The translations under genes were made by a program, and so were the position numbers. A stretch of DNA of 64,000 nt, from assembly GCF_020085105.1 (NCBI RefSeq), contig NC_058063.1:6234501-6298500 (forward strand), in the 5' to 3' direction. The stretch is from Siniperca chuatsi (Eukaryota; Chordata; Actinopteri; Centrarchiformes; Sinipercidae). Below the pieces are notes generated by a model. It made no database searches. It saw only the letters and a program-made list of their open reading frames with translations, and was not told the origin of the DNA. This document shows positions 35,883 through 48,489 of this stretch, piece after piece (position 1 is the stretch's first letter; each line of letters begins with the position of its first letter).

Positions 35883-37653
35883 TTTTGATGTCACTGCTGT
35901 GTAGTTCAGGTCATCATAGCCCACATTCTGTAAAAAGAGTATTTACAGTCTTAATGCGGTGACTTGACATGATTTTAATTCCCACAGTATAGCCTGACAG
36001 ATATTGGATATTAAATAATATTTGGTATTTATGTTTAAATATATTTGATTAACAAATGTTTCTGATACCCCTCCTTTAAATTTGTTCTGTAAAGGATTGT
36101 GACAAGATATTTACTGAGCAGGACATTTCACAGTTGAAAAATAAACTTGGTAGTGCTCTCTAATGGACAACGTAGACACAGTTTCCAAAGTACCTCAAAA
36201 ATAATTTTGGGTTTTCTTGACTGCAATTGCTTGTTAATTTTCAGCCCATATATATGGAACACAAATATATACATATATGTGATTACATACAAATAAACCA
36301 ATATTTCAGGGACAAGCTACAGTAATATTAGCTCATACAATATTCCGGCTGTTTTGCGGTCAGATTCTATCAAACAATATACATATAAGTAAATGTTAAA
36401 ACTGAATTCACCTCACTTTGCTCTGGATTCTGTTCTTCTTCATCAGCTAAGTGACAGAAACAAAATATCTGGTCAGTTCATTGATCATTTGGTCTTTGGT
36501 AAACCAGGAGTTTGGCATTTTTCCAGCACACTGACACAACTAAGGATATTTCCACTAGTAACAAAACCAAATATAAGTTAGACAGTAGCTCTGAAAAGTA
36601 CCTGTCTGAAGTTTCCTGTTTTTAACAACCAGACCAATGATGACCATTACGAGGAAAACAGTCAGACCGCCCAGGATCACACTCATCAGCTTTGCTATTC
36701 CGTCAGACTCTTCTACAAGAAAGATCATTATATTAGACTCTGTTTTTCCTTTTGAGACTTGAGACCTGGCTAAAATTAAAATGGACGAAACTGAATTTAG
36801 CTGAACTGTTTTACCTTCAAACATTTGATAATCTGCACAATGAAAGAAATCTTTGTGAAAATCTTACTTTGACACTTGCTGTCCACATCATCATGTGGCT
36901 CATCGCTGCCTTTTGATAAAATTAAGATAAATTTAGTCTTGATTTTAAATTTACAGATTTACATCAAAATTATAAAAGCCACTTTGTTGTATACATTATG
37001 TTGTTTTAAGACAATTATCAAAATATTTTCTGCAATATACACAGAAAAAGACTGGGTAATGGGATTCAAAAGTCAAAAAAAGACTTTACAATCCTCTTAC
37101 CTCTAATGTTTAAATGTATTACACTGAAAGTTGGACGTCCATGAGAATAAAATCCACAGAAATACAGTCCAGCGTCAGATAAATCCACTTGTTTGATTTT
37201 GAGAAAGAGAGTAGAGGTGTTAGATCTCATTTCAAATTTTCCATTTTGATATCCATCACAGAATGAAGCATTGCTGTTAGACCTGACCATAACAGAGATA
37301 CAGCTGATGTTGGTTCTCTGGACAAGTCTGAACCAGAATGTTACAGCGTCATATTTGGAAATGTTGGAGCACAGCAGTGTGACTTCTTCACCAGGCTGGA
37401 CCTCCACGGTCTGAGACTCAGAAGCTGAGACAGAGATCCAGCCTGAAATAAACAGCAGATGACAAGAGACTTACTTGTTATAAAGTAACATGGCGGTAAA
37501 CATCTCTTAATAAAAGTGATTAATAAGCAAATAAGTTTTACATTGGCTTAAACATACAATAATAAACTTAGCAATGAAGTTGAGAGTAATTCTATGGCAG
37601 TACTTACTGAGGCTGCAGAGAATGAAAGCTGTTATCAAGGTAAAGTTCATCAT
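35826..37653 (-). CDS. Gene I: V-set ITIM receptor with a replaced tail, 225 aa
   Basis: Exons: 37608-37653, 37101-37442, 36868-36909, 36602-36712, 36412-36446, 35826-35927. V subtype 2 with all five key residues (Cys40, Trp52, Cys63, Cys77, F-strand Cys). [19 protein letters not shown]. The tail starts [14 protein letters not shown] and so keeps an ITIM-type LNYTAV. After that the normal spacer and YAATR end are gone: the exon runs into the U-block DNA at about 35882-35889 and reads [19 protein letters not shown] to a TAA. The total length happens to equal that of H. The normal 3' UTR, poly(A) signal and conserved 3' module are missing, so expression may be altered. It could be an expressed chimera or a young pseudogene. 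Confidence 0.75.
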
Positions 37654-37749
37654 TGTGCGTGTGACTGAAGCTCTGCAAAGTCCGTAATTGAGTCTGCCCC
37701 AGGAAGGGTGCTCTCAATGCAGAGAGGCGGGGTGTTTTTTGTTACTTAT

Positions 37750-38968
37750 CTTGTTCGTTAAACTGACTACATAAAAGCTTTCAGGAATATGAGTGCTAAC
37801 GTAAACATTTAGCCTCATGGAGATGATGAGAAGATGCCGTCTGTTTATTTCAATTCCTATTCATGTCTGGCACATACGCCAAAAAAGTTTCTAGCTTCCT
37901 GGTTTACTTTGGGAATATGCGGCCCACTGAATATGTGTGGTGGTGTTTCTCCGGCTGGCACTGCCGGCGAGTTCTTGCTCTGTCCAAAGACTACATTACG
38001 ATGACGTCATGGATGTTTAAATCGCTTTTCTCGGCTCAAGGAAAGTTTTACAAATATAAAACCTCCATGGATCCAAAAATTCATAATAGAAATAATTGAC
38101 CTTGTTTGCAGTTTGAGATGTCCTGTCAACACTTTTCCAGATGTCTCTTTTATAATGGTGGCCTATGGGGAAAATTCTTTTTGGGCCATAGGGGTTGCAA
38201 TACCATGGGTGACCACTGGAAAAAATTGAAAGCAAGGCTAAGTGGCGGCACCGTATCTAGTTCTTATTATACATGCATACTTTATCCCCGTATTTAAATG
38301 ATATGGCGTCTCCCCCTCTCTCTGATGGCCAGCTTTTCACTTCTCCTTTCAGTGTAGCCAGAGTTCCGGCTTAACTTGTAGTGAATTAACTGGTGATATT
38401 TCCGAGCGTGAGGCAGATGTGTACAGCAGAAATACCATCTGCATTTTTTACCAATCATCATTTAGACTCACCAAAAACAAATCCTTAACATCCAAATGTT
38501 TTTGTTGCCGGGCTCATATTTGTGTCATGATCATTTTTAATGTGTTTGTACTTTCCTACAGCCTAAGTGAAACTGTCTGAGGTATTTGTTGACGCCCAAC
38601 TCAAACGCAGTGTGGAGATTGCTGTTGGCTGTGGCAGCGTGCGGTGCGCCCGGATTAACTTGTGATACAGCATTTTACCATCGATCATGTTTTATATTCC
38701 AATCGACTCTATTTTTAAAAATTGTCTTGTTGTCAGTCTCATATTTGTATCATATATCATTATTAATCTGATGTCAAGTTGATTTGAGAACAGTTTATAC
38801 TTTCATACAGCCTATAAGTGAAACAGTCTGGAGCGCATGTTTACACCCAGCTCGAACGCAGCGTGGAGTTAGATTAGTTAGTCAGATTAACTTGTGATAT
38901 AACATCTGTATCTACCATCAATCACAGGTGTAGAAACTAAAATTGCTAGGGAGTGATATACTCTATAC
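37750..38968. repeat. Upstream flank of I, paralogous to 53500-54287
   Basis: From about 38170 to 39110 the sequence matches 53770-54445. Within it, 38295-38600 is a dispersed repeat ('atatggcgtctcccc' start) with other copies at 41325, 53878, 59868 and, inverted, at 57950-58050. 37863-38100 has an open frame but no recognisable domain. Confidence 0.6.
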
Positions 38969-39313
38969 TGTCATGGATATGCCAGGCTCTGCCGTCTGCC
39001 AATGAAGCACACCTGCTCCCTATCATACTCCTGCTCCCCATCAGCTCCTAATCACAGCCACCTTAAAAAGCCCAGCACTCACCTCAGCCAGTTGTCCGAC
39101 CTCGTTTGGTACAAGGACTCCCCATCCTACACAGCATATTCCCTGTGTCCCTTCTCCAGCGATCTCCCTTCTCCAGTGATCCCCTTCTTCAGCAAGTCTT
39201 CCCTCCAGCGGACCTCCCCATCTCCATACTGGCACACCTGTCTCCACCTACTAAAAGCTAATAAAGAACCCCCTGTTTCCATATCGGTGTCTCTTGCCTC
39301 TCTGTCCGTAACA
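38969..39313 (+). mobile_element. LTR fossil (Ty3/Gypsy-like), copy 1
   Basis: TGTCATGG start, AATAAA near 39258 and an end at CCGTAACA give the outline of a Gypsy-type LTR. The same LTR with the same left flank is at 54288-54440, so it inserted before the I/K segmental duplication. Confidence 0.6.
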
Positions 39314-40760
39314 GAAGGTCAGACCTATACCGAAGGACTGATACCAGCACTCCCTCAGTCACTCTGTCACCTCCCGTTACGCCATGCCAAGGGCCAGACC
39401 GGCGCCCTTCTTTGATTCAGTGGTGGATAGTAATGGCGTCCTATGGCGCTATGAATTGGCGCCAGAAAAGCAGTCCACAGGGCAAAATCCATACCGGGCC
39501 ACCCGTGTGGCTCGAGGTGGTCCACGCAGTCACCAGATTGCTCTCCGGTCTGCCAATCATCAGCCGACACCCCGATCTGCCAGTCTTCAGCCTACTAACC
39601 AGCTGCCTAGCCGCTCGCCTGCACTGCCTCCCAGCCGCTCGCTTGTACCGCCGCCCAGCTGGCCTGTACGGCTGCTCGCCGGCTTCTCCGCCCAGCGGTT
39701 CGCCAGCTCCACTGCCATCTCCAGTCCAAGTGCCATGGCAATCATTGCTCCCTGTTGGATCGCAGCAGCCATCACTCCCTGCTGGATCGCAGCAGCCAGC
39801 ACTCCCTGCTGGATTTCAGCAGCCGGCACTCACTGTTGGATGGCAGCAGACAGCACCCCCTGTTGGATGGCAGCAGACAGCACCCCCTGGCAGCAGACAT
39901 CGCTCCTTGCTGGATGGCAGCAGCTCCTTGCTCTCGGACTCTCTGCCAGACCGCAGCAGCCCCTTGGTCCCAGACTCCCTGCTGGATCGCAGATGCCTCC
40001 TTTCCCGGCTGGATCGCAGCAGCTCCCTGGACTCCCTGCCGGTTCATAGCAGCATCCTGCTCCCGGACTCCCTGCTGGATCGCAGTCGCCTCCTTTCCCA
40101 GCTGGATTGCCGCTCCCTGGACTCCCTGCTGGTTCGCAGTAGCCTCTTTTCCTTGCTGGATCGCAGTAGTACCAATCCCTAGCCGATGCTGGATCGCAAC
40201 CACCTCCTATTCTGGTTGGATCACAGCACGACGTGGGAGCGTCTATCTACCGATCATCTGCTATGGTTAAACTCTCAATAAATCTAATATTACATTTAAA
40301 CACCAGATGGAGACCTGTACTCCATCTGCAGGCGCAAACAGAACAAGTCGGAGCACCTGGCCAAAGTTGTGTCCACTGCAGAAGAGGCCAACTCCGTCTT
40401 TGCAGAGTTTTACTGCAGTCATTTTGGTGGGTACTGTGGACTGGAGAAAACCTACAGTGCCATCATACTCCATTACTATTGGCCTGGCATGGAGAATGAC
40501 ATTCTCAAGTGGGTGAGTTGGTATCTTCAAAATAATTAGGTGAAATACACATTCAAGATCAGGATTAACCTCACCTGACTGAATACGCACCCCTAGAACT
40601 TTTGTGCAAAAAAACGAGATCACAGGCCAACCCGCTAGCAGTCGGAGCTCAAACAACCCATCCACAGCCAAAATAAAAAATAAAAAAATCACTGCAGCCC
40701 CATCCCTATAACTGCCTCACCAGAATCAAATTAAACTCCCCCCTAATCTTCAGGTGTTTA
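39314..40760 (+). mobile_element. Broken LTR-element interior with a minisatellite
   Basis: A composite, heavily decayed stretch. 39740-40200 is a degenerate tandem repeat with a unit near 'ctgctggatcgcagcagc'. 40330-40510 resembles the zinc-binding start of a Gypsy/Ginger-type integrase. 40563-40750 recurs at 56268-56420 inside another fossil. It looks broken in several places and old. Confidence 0.5.
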
Positions 40761-40829
40761 TTGTCGCGGGTATCTACAACCAGCAGAGCCTAATGCACTA
40801 CGCAACTCTAAACCGGGCCAAACCAGGAC

Positions 40830-40962
40830 CGGATGTCTTCACAGGGTACCTCTTGTGGCCACGTAAGTCATCTGCAGTGGATCGACACCATGATATCAGA
40901 GTATAGCTTAACATCATAGTGGGCCAGGTTTATCCATCCATGGCCATCATGAGATGTTGTGA
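40830..40962. repeat. Short dispersed repeat R2, fragment
   Basis: Reverse-complement match to 62990-63120, and shares 'cttcacagggtacctcttgt' with 58815-58840. Family not recognised. Confidence 0.6.
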
Positions 40963-41129
40963 ATGTGAATGTGGAGATTGGCCTGGACTGACATTAAATT
41001 CCCAGCCTGAATTATAATCCCAGTCCGGCCCTGGGTCGGCATCATTTTAGTCTCTGTGCATTCAGTGGAGAGAGACTGCCAAAAGAGAAGGAATACGTCT
41101 TTGGGTTAATCCAAACTTGCATAATATTA

Positions 41130-42025
41130 CTCTTTATCATCAGAAACGGACGATCCGACAATCACACCCACCTTACGCTGTGATTGGTCAGCTGTGTGGA
41201 GGTGAGAAAGCAGCCAGGGTTAGAGCTTCTCGCTCCAGCTCACTTTTTTCATTCTTGACACAGCTATTTTGTTACTTTTCATGTGAACAACCAAGTGCAG
41301 CACTATGAATGTCTTCCATTTAAACAATATGGCGTCTCCCCTTCTCTATGGCAGCCAGCTTTTCATACATTTCTTTCAGTGTAGCCAGAACATCTATAAG
41401 TGGCAACTGTAGAGTTGGAAAGCAGATATTAATGTAATGTAACTCATTTCTTTCTATTGTTGAATAGTTACTACAGTAATGTGCTTCTTTTTTTTAATGA
41501 ATTAGAAGTAACAAGTAACTGACATTTTTCAAGTAACATGCAGGCAGCTGCATTGAGAAGACTGAGTGCATATCACAGTGGAGATGGATGGGAGCTGCAC
41601 CTGCTGTAGTTTTGCTGTGATCTGTCATGTCTTAAACATTTACAGCCTGTGGAGTGAACGGTTTCACATGAGGCTGAAAAGTGTCACTCTGCTTCAGGCA
41701 TCTTTTCACGAGCTTGATAGATGCTTAAACACTATGTGAAGTTAAAATAGTGTGTGCATCTGTCAGAGGTGTAAAGATACAGATACAGATAACTCCCTGA
41801 TACAGACAGTGCTGTTTGTAGGGTGTCATGAATATTTATATTCATAAATACAACTACCAATCATTTGAAAAAAGTTTTAATTTTTTATTCAGACATGTAA
41901 CACATTGGCATCACAGTTAAAATATCCAGTTTCCAAAACATCTGTACAAATGTAGAACCTGATCACTTTGTCCACTTGACAGAAGAAGGTCAGTCAGTAT
42001 TCACTGCTTCATTTCAGACTTTATT
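41130..42025. repeat. 3' flank of J, paralogous to 59640-60595
   Basis: Nearly collinear with the flank of gene L, from 'gatccgacaatcacaccca' on. It includes a piece of the 'atggcgtctcccc' dispersed repeat (41325-41430) and the distal 3' repeat (41570-41830). This shows that the 3' half of J descends from an L-like copy. Confidence 0.75.
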
Positions 42026-42029
42026 CTTA

Positions 42030-42168
42030 CAGAGCTTCGATCTAACAGGCCTCATGATTCTCACATCAGCTGTGCTCAGACCACACTGCTGTCTCTTCCT
42101 GTCTAACAAGTGATGTGAAACTCACTCACTCCTCCACTGCTGCAGACCTCCATCTATCTATTGTCTAT
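42030..42168 (+). promoter_or_regulatory. Conserved 3' module, copy 7
   Basis: ACCACA (42080-42085) and TTCCTGT (42096-42102) retained; the TATA-like part is truncated. It lies about 180 bases past the J stop codon. Confidence 0.5.
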
Positions 42169-42349
42169 TTGGACAGGAACCACAGTCGGATAAAATTAGG
42201 AAGACAGAGAGTGAGAGAGACATGAGAGTAAAAGCATTTGGAAAAAGAAAGAAATTTTGATTATATGTCTTTTTTTTTTCAGTAAGAAAATGGTAACTCC
42301 TCCCTCCACCCACAAAAGTACACAGCAGTGGATTAATATGATAAAAGCA

Positions 42350-43789
42350 TCAGTTCCACTCTGAACCACTCTGAGTCTTTCTGCTGGCAGCATAAATAAC
42401 ATGAGTTTCCACTTCTCTCTGTGATGCAGGCCTCCTGTTTCTTATTGTTGTTGAATAGAAACTCAGTGCTGCATCTTTCAGGTCATCAGAGTCCAGATTC
42501 TGGAAAGAGTCCACACAGTTACACACGTCAAATAGCTGAGTTTGTGAGAAAAACTAACTCATGACTTGACCAAATTTAACATATTAAAACATATGATAGT
42601 AAACGATGAAACTTAATTCACCTCACGCTGTTGTGGATTCTGTTCTTCACTGACAGCTGAATGACAAAGACAATACGTCGAATCAACCAACAAACCATAC
42701 TGACACAACTTTAGAGAAGATGTGAACCCCCCCAACGTACAAACCAAATGCAAGATAGAAAAGTACCTGTCTGAAGTTTCCTGATTTTAGCAACCAGACC
42801 AATGATGACCATTACAAGGAAAACAGTCAGACCGCCCAGGATCACACTCGTCAGCTTTTCTTTTCCGTCAGACTCTTCTATAAGAAAGATCATTAAGTTA
42901 GACTCTGTTTTTCCTTTAGAGACTTGAGACCTGGTTAAAATTAAAATGGATGAATTTAGCTAAACTGTTTTACCTTCAAACATTTGATAATCTGCACAAT
43001 GAAAGACATCTTTATGAATATCTTACTTTTACACTTGCTGTCGACGTCATCATGTGGCTCATCGCTGCCTTTTAATGGAACGAAGATAAATTTAGTCTTG
43101 ATTTTAAATTTGCAGATTTACATCAAAATATGTGAAGCCATTTTGTTGCATACATGATGATGTTTTAAGACAATTATTAAAATATTTTTTGCAATATAAG
43201 CAGAAAAAACATAACCAAATAATGGGAATCAAGAGACAGAAAAGACTTTACAATCCTCTTACCTCTAATGTTTAAATGTATTACACTGAAAGTTGGACGT
43301 CCATGAGCATAAAATCCACAGAAATACAGTCCAGCGTCAGATAAATCCACTTGTTTGATTTTGAGAAAGAGGGTAGAGATGTTAGATCTCATTTCAAATT
43401 CTCTGTTTTCATATCCATCACAGAATTCAGCATTGCTGTTAGACTTGTACATAACAGAGATACAGCTGATGTTGGTTCTCTGGACAAGTCTGAACCAGAA
43501 TGTTACAGCGTCATATTTGGAAATGTTGGAGCACAGCAGTGTGACTTCTTCACCAGACTGGACCTCCACAGTCTGAGACTCAGAAACTGAGACAGAGATC
43601 CAGCCTGAAACAAACAGCAGACCACAAGAGACTTACTTGTTATAAAGTAACATGGTGGTAAACAATATCTCTTAATAAAAGTTAGCAAGTGAATAATAAG
43701 TGAATAAGTTTGAAGTTGAGAGTAATACAATGGCAGTACTTACTGAGGCTGCAGAGAATGAAAGCTGTTATCAAGGTGAAGTTCATCAT
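42350..43789 (-). CDS. Gene J: V-set receptor without ITIM, 241 aa
   Basis: Exons: 43744-43789, 43263-43604, 43027-43068, 42767-42877, 42622-42656, 42350-42499. The signal and V exons match H exactly in protein. The TM segment is [17 protein letters not shown]. The linker is [12 protein letters not shown] and the tail starts [15 protein letters not shown]: the ITIM Asn-Tyr is Lys-Asp, so Tyr201 is Asp. The remaining tyrosines (207, 228 in HVIYAAS) do not fit the ITIM or ITSM consensus. The tail ends SGSEWN. No charged TM residue suggests pairing with an ITAM adaptor, so signalling mode is open. J is a recombinant, with the 5' half like H and the 3' half like L; the switch lies between the TM exon and intron 2 (about 42960-43095). 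Confidence 0.88.
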
Positions 43790-44093
43790 TGTGTGTATGA
43801 CTGAAGCTCTGCAAAGTCCGTAAGTCAACTCTGACCAGGAAGGCTGCTCTCAATGTAAAGAGGCGGGGTGTTTTTTTTTTTTTTTGGTTTCTCTTCTTGC
43901 CCCTAAAACGGACCACATACATGTTTGTTGATCTAAAAGTTTATGTCAAGGAGTATTCATTATTCAGGTTATTTGATAAAATATAATCTTGGTAATTTTC
44001 CAAAAGCAGTCCAAGAATATAGAAAAGATATATCAAAGCATCTACTGGAAGCATCAAGTCTAATCTTCTCAAGTCAGGATATTTCATGCTTAA

Positions 44094-45405
44094 AGAAAGT
44101 GTCTGGACTGACTGACTGAATAACAGCAAGCTGCACAAGTTGAGGTCATACTCATGTTAATGTTAAGACACAGCAAAGTGCTTCATGTCCAGTTGTACAT
44201 CAGATACAGTTGGAAACAAGTGCTTCCAAACAGGCCCAGGGAGAAACAACATAAAGGCAACTGCAATCTTAAATCATCTGATGCATAAAACATGAATATT
44301 TTGTTATAGCCGCTCCATCCTTTGCTCTTAGTGCACTTTTGTTAACGGGAGTGCATCAGAAACTTAAAAAATATTGATAAAAATTCTCCCTTTTTGCAAG
44401 TGATGATCTGAAAATTGTGTATTTCAAAGCTGATCCAAAGATTTCTGATCCTGAAGATTTGGATACATAATGACATAATTGTTGTACTTGCATTTTGCTA
44501 GATATGACAAACTTTACCGATCTTTTGCGGTAACATTACGAGCTTGAAGTTACTGCAAAAAGGTTAGTTTGTATCGTAGCTAAGCGGTTAGCATTACTAA
44601 TTAGCGTTTTTTACGTGTCTGCTTTGTGGTTTTCAGTGATGTTAGGTTGATGTTATTAATCACTAATGTTAGTTAAGTAATAAAACCATTTTGCACCCTG
44701 GATTTCCCTTAAATTTTCCTATTAGCTTTCAAAGTTAGCCTGTTGAAATCACTAAACAATGTTTCAGCATATATTTTGTATCTGCTTGTTCACACGCTTC
44801 ATTGAAGCTATATATACTTATATTGAGTAAAATATTCAAACCCAAGATACCTTTTTTATGGCTGCACCAATGTCTTGAGCAAAATTTTATACGCATTTCC
44901 ATGTAATTCAGCCTGATATGTTTGGTATCTTTGGAGGTTCCGCGGGTTTGAACAAATCTTGACTGCATTTGATCCCGCATTAGGAACCTTAGGGTGAAAG
45001 TTTAATTGGGCTGCTCCTCTACTAGCACACCTGTCACCTGTGCGTGTAAGATAGACGCTAACAGTTACATTTATATTAATGCATAAGATGAACACTGCCA
45101 AATTATTAGAAAGCTATAGCTTGTGTAGCTATATGGTGATATCAGGGCTGTGGTGGCTCTGTTGTATTTTTGTAAGTGAGCAATGACGTAGGCTAACATG
45201 AACATTCATTGCTGTCTTCAACCTTGAACTTGAAAAATAAAACCCAAAGCCACAGGTCTGCCTGCTCTCCTGCCTAATATCTCTTTACCGGACTCCCAGT
45301 TGTGTCCCTGTCAGTCCCAGGACTGTGTCAAGTTCATTGTATTACTTACCATGCACTATGTCTATGTTGAACAATCAGTTTGGGCCAAACAGCATAGAGA
45401 GAGTG
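44094..45405. repeat. Duplicated block upstream of J
   Basis: Paralogue of 34497-35882. Here it continues past 45405 into 'gtgggccctttctc', showing what sequence originally followed the block before the deletion that joined it to gene I. Confidence 0.8.
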
Positions 45406-45708
45406 GGCCCTTTCTCAAATATGTCTTGGGCAAGTTTCTCTTGTTATGTTTGTTGTGTTATGTGTTATGTTTCAGGTTGAAGATGGCTCAGAGAGGGAAG
45501 CGTTACAGTTGCTAATCTATAAGCATTAGGCTAATGTGTGTGAGAAATAAGGTATGGTGTGCAAAATCCACACTTACCCTCAACCCTGTCTTTTTTTATT
45601 ACTGATTCATTGCTGACTAGCTTTTTCTTTGTTTGTTACTCAACAAGAGAGAACAGAGATTTGTGAGGAGCAGAAGGAAACTTTGAAATCCTTTTTTAAG
45701 GAGGGCAT

Positions 45709-46208
45709 TGTCACAGTCTGTCATGTTCTCTCCACCACTTCACAGCCACATCTCACCTCCTCACCTGAGTATTAATTCCCAGCACCTGTCACCCATCGCA
45801 CACCTGCACATAATCAGCCACTCTACTCCCTATATAACCCAGCTCCTCACCTCAGTCAGTGTCCGGTCTCGTTCATAGGAAGGACAGAGTTACGCTACCT
45901 ACCTTTGGATACCCCACGGACTCCCCCCACGAAGTCACGTTTGGATAACTACCACTTGGAACCCTGAACCCCGGCTCCTGTCTGTCTCCAGTCTCCTGAG
46001 TGTGTCGCTCCGATTCCTGGCTCCCGTCTGTCTCCAGTCTCCTGAGCTCCTGTGTATCTCCAGTCCTCTGTGTCTGTCGCTCCAGTGCCCACACTATTCC
46101 GCCAGTAGTAAGATCAAGGACAGTATCATATCACTCCGTATTACTTCTGTGTTGCAATAAACTCTCTCAGTCTCCTTACCATTGCCTCTGGTGGTTCTGT
46201 CCGTAACA
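45709..46208 (+). mobile_element. Solo LTR (fossil, Ty3/Gypsy-like) with 5-bp target repeat
   Basis: 500 bases starting TGTCACAG and ending CCGTAACA. It is flanked by GGCAT on both sides (45704-45708 and 46209-46213), with AATAAA near 46157. No internal region remains, so it arose by LTR-LTR recombination. Perfect target repeats suggest moderate age. Confidence 0.75.
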
Positions 46209-46213
46209 GGCAT

Positions 46214-47820
46214 GACATGTGTTGGTTCACCATTAATATCAAGAGCTGCATCAGCTACTGGTTTGGAAACCTGTGTCATAGTGCAGCACTAAAGTAAACC
46301 TTAAATCTAGCAATCAACATGTCAAATAAATACATAATTTTGCTGTACTGATGGAACAAATTACAAAATGGAATGGAAGTTTTTTTTGTAAAAATTCAGT
46401 TTAATTGGTGTAATACCATTTCATTTTTTTGTTTTCTCTCTTTTAGAACTGGATTGGAAACTACAAAAGGTCTTTTAAAGCGTCTTCTGAGCCCTCGGCC
46501 CTCAAAGCCTTAGTAGTTTAGACCATTAGTAGTCAGATATGCATATCCATGTAAACACAACTAATGCATAGTTAATGTAATCCCCCTCAGCACTTCTCAC
46601 AATATTTTCACCTGTGACAAGTCTGTTTTTACAGAGATTGACTAGCCCTGTTGTGAGTTGTGTCTTCAGTGTATGTTGGATTTTTTAAAATGTGGGTTTT
46701 GTCTTTTTTGTTTAGAATCCATTATTTACTATTTTTGTGGTCGTCTAAATTTTGTGAAGGTGTCAAAGCTTGAGGCTTTGGGTGTGGGAACGGCCATTTT
46801 GTCATCTGGCCAGAAGTCCAGCTTAGAGGTGTATGAACTGAGCAGCAAAGGAGCCAATGACTTCTTGATTCAACACACACAGTGAACGACTTTGCACTTT
46901 CAAAGGTGATATTGGTTATATGAAAATCCACACAATAGTGCAAAGATACATAATACCGTTTTATGAAATGAATAGTTGTTGTCACATTTGCTGACAGCTC
47001 CTCAGCAGCAACACCCAGTACCAAATTGTCAAATTGTGTAAAGTTGTGTAACAGGTGCATGCATGTGTGTGCCCATGTCTTTCAGAGTCCCTCGTGAATC
47101 AAAACATACCCATAAAGGTTGCTGGACTGCCCACTGGCCTTACCCTCAAGAAGTCATCCTTTTATGGAAGGGCCCAATTAGAAGTCATTTTGAAAGATGC
47201 TGAGAGGATTTCATTTGAAATAAGTAAGTGATATTAACAGTGGCTGTTTGTTTCTGTATGCCATTTGGCTCTATGCAAAGTGGGAAACTTTAAATAGCAC
47301 AGGCCTACAGGAGTCCTTGCATAGTGCTGGGCCATTGAAAAAAATCCAGAACAGCTTTACTGCATTTTGCTATAGATTCTGTCTTTAACACTTTGTGAGG
47401 GATGTGACACTATTCCTCAGTTTTCATGATTATAGTGGAACATATTTTCTAAGGCTTATATCCCATGTGGCATCAAATCTTGTACCATGGCCATATGGAC
47501 GGAAGAAGACAGTGTGATCAAACTGGACTTTACCTTTCACATCCCTCATTTAATCCTTGCACTTGTCACGTTCATATATATCATCAAACTGGACTTTATA
47601 TTGTGCATTGCATTCAACCTCCACCTCCACATCATTTAATTATTTATGTACATGTCACATTTAATATTTGCTCTTGTCACCTTCATATATTTCATACACT
47701 TAACGTCTTTGTCCATAGCACAGTCCCATTACAAAACTATTACTATTCCATTCTGTAAATAGATTTTAAAATGTCAATTTAATTACTTTGTTTATTTAAT
47801 TATTGTTATTAAACTAAATT
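46214..47820. other. Intergenic with one exon-like segment
   Basis: AT-rich DNA not shared with the G-H spacer. 47086-47223 looks like an exon: acceptor 'tgtctttcag', 138 bases open in one frame (includes LPTGLTLKKSSFYGRAQLEV) and donor GTAAGT. The family is not recognised; it could be an exon relic of a spliced transposon. The rest shows nothing. Confidence 0.4.
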
Positions 47821-47828
47821 AAACTACA

Positions 47829-48440
47829 TTGTTCATTACATTCAATATAGTTTATTCAATTCAATGCAGTGAGGAAAACTGCAAAGAACGGTACATAGGT
47901 GAGACTAAACAGCCACTTCACAAAAGACTTTATCAGCACAGACGATACGCTAACTCCGGATTGCAGAGCGCCGTGCATTTGCATCTAAAAGCTACAAACC
48001 ACACATTTGAAGACAGTGAGGTGAAGATTCTAAATAGAGAGAAGAGTTGGTTTGAAAGAGGAGTCAAAGAAAAAAGAAAACCCCTCTTTGAACAGAAATG
48101 GTGGTCTGAGATTCAATCTGCCCAACGTTTACCACAGTGTAATAAGACCTTGGTCAAGCCAACCATATGCTAATCAGGTACTTAACAGTGGTGAGGGAGG
48201 TGCAGCCAGAAAACAATAGGCCTGATTACTGGGCCATCATGGAAACAAAGAAGGTCAGTTTCAGGTGAAACTAGGCAGGGTAATCAGCAGACACTCAGGA
48301 AGACTCCTCCCCGAGTGCAGGTCTTAAGCAACACAGAGTAGCTTAAATGTCTGAGTTCTCAAACCATTTTCACAATTGAGAATGACTTCTGGATGGGAGC
48401 TGAAACGTCTTGAATTTGAAAACATTGTCCAGATGACTAC
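47829..48440 (+). mobile_element. Penelope-like element 3' fragment (GIY-YIG)
   Basis: Encodes the C-terminal GIY-YIG endonuclease part of a Penelope-like retroelement: VYSIQCSEENCKERYIGET, the KQPLHKRLYQHRR region and HLHLKATNHTFEDSEVKIL. It is followed by a 3' tail with 'gggagctgaaacgtctt'. The reverse-transcriptase part is missing, so it is a 5'-truncated dead copy. A second copy is at 58856-59400. Confidence 0.75.
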
Positions 48441-48489
48441 GACTGAAACCTTTTCTACAATGGAACACTCCTGGACGAATGAGGGACTA

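Noticed and set aside
39384-40270. Long overlapping open frames up to 256 codons on both strands
   Set aside because: They arise from a tandem repeat with a unit length compatible with three; there is no domain, and they sit in an LTR-element fossil.
48210-48430. Hammerhead ribozyme in the Penelope-like 3' tail
   Set aside because: A 'ctgaaac' string is present, but I found no CTGATGA core at a suitable distance.
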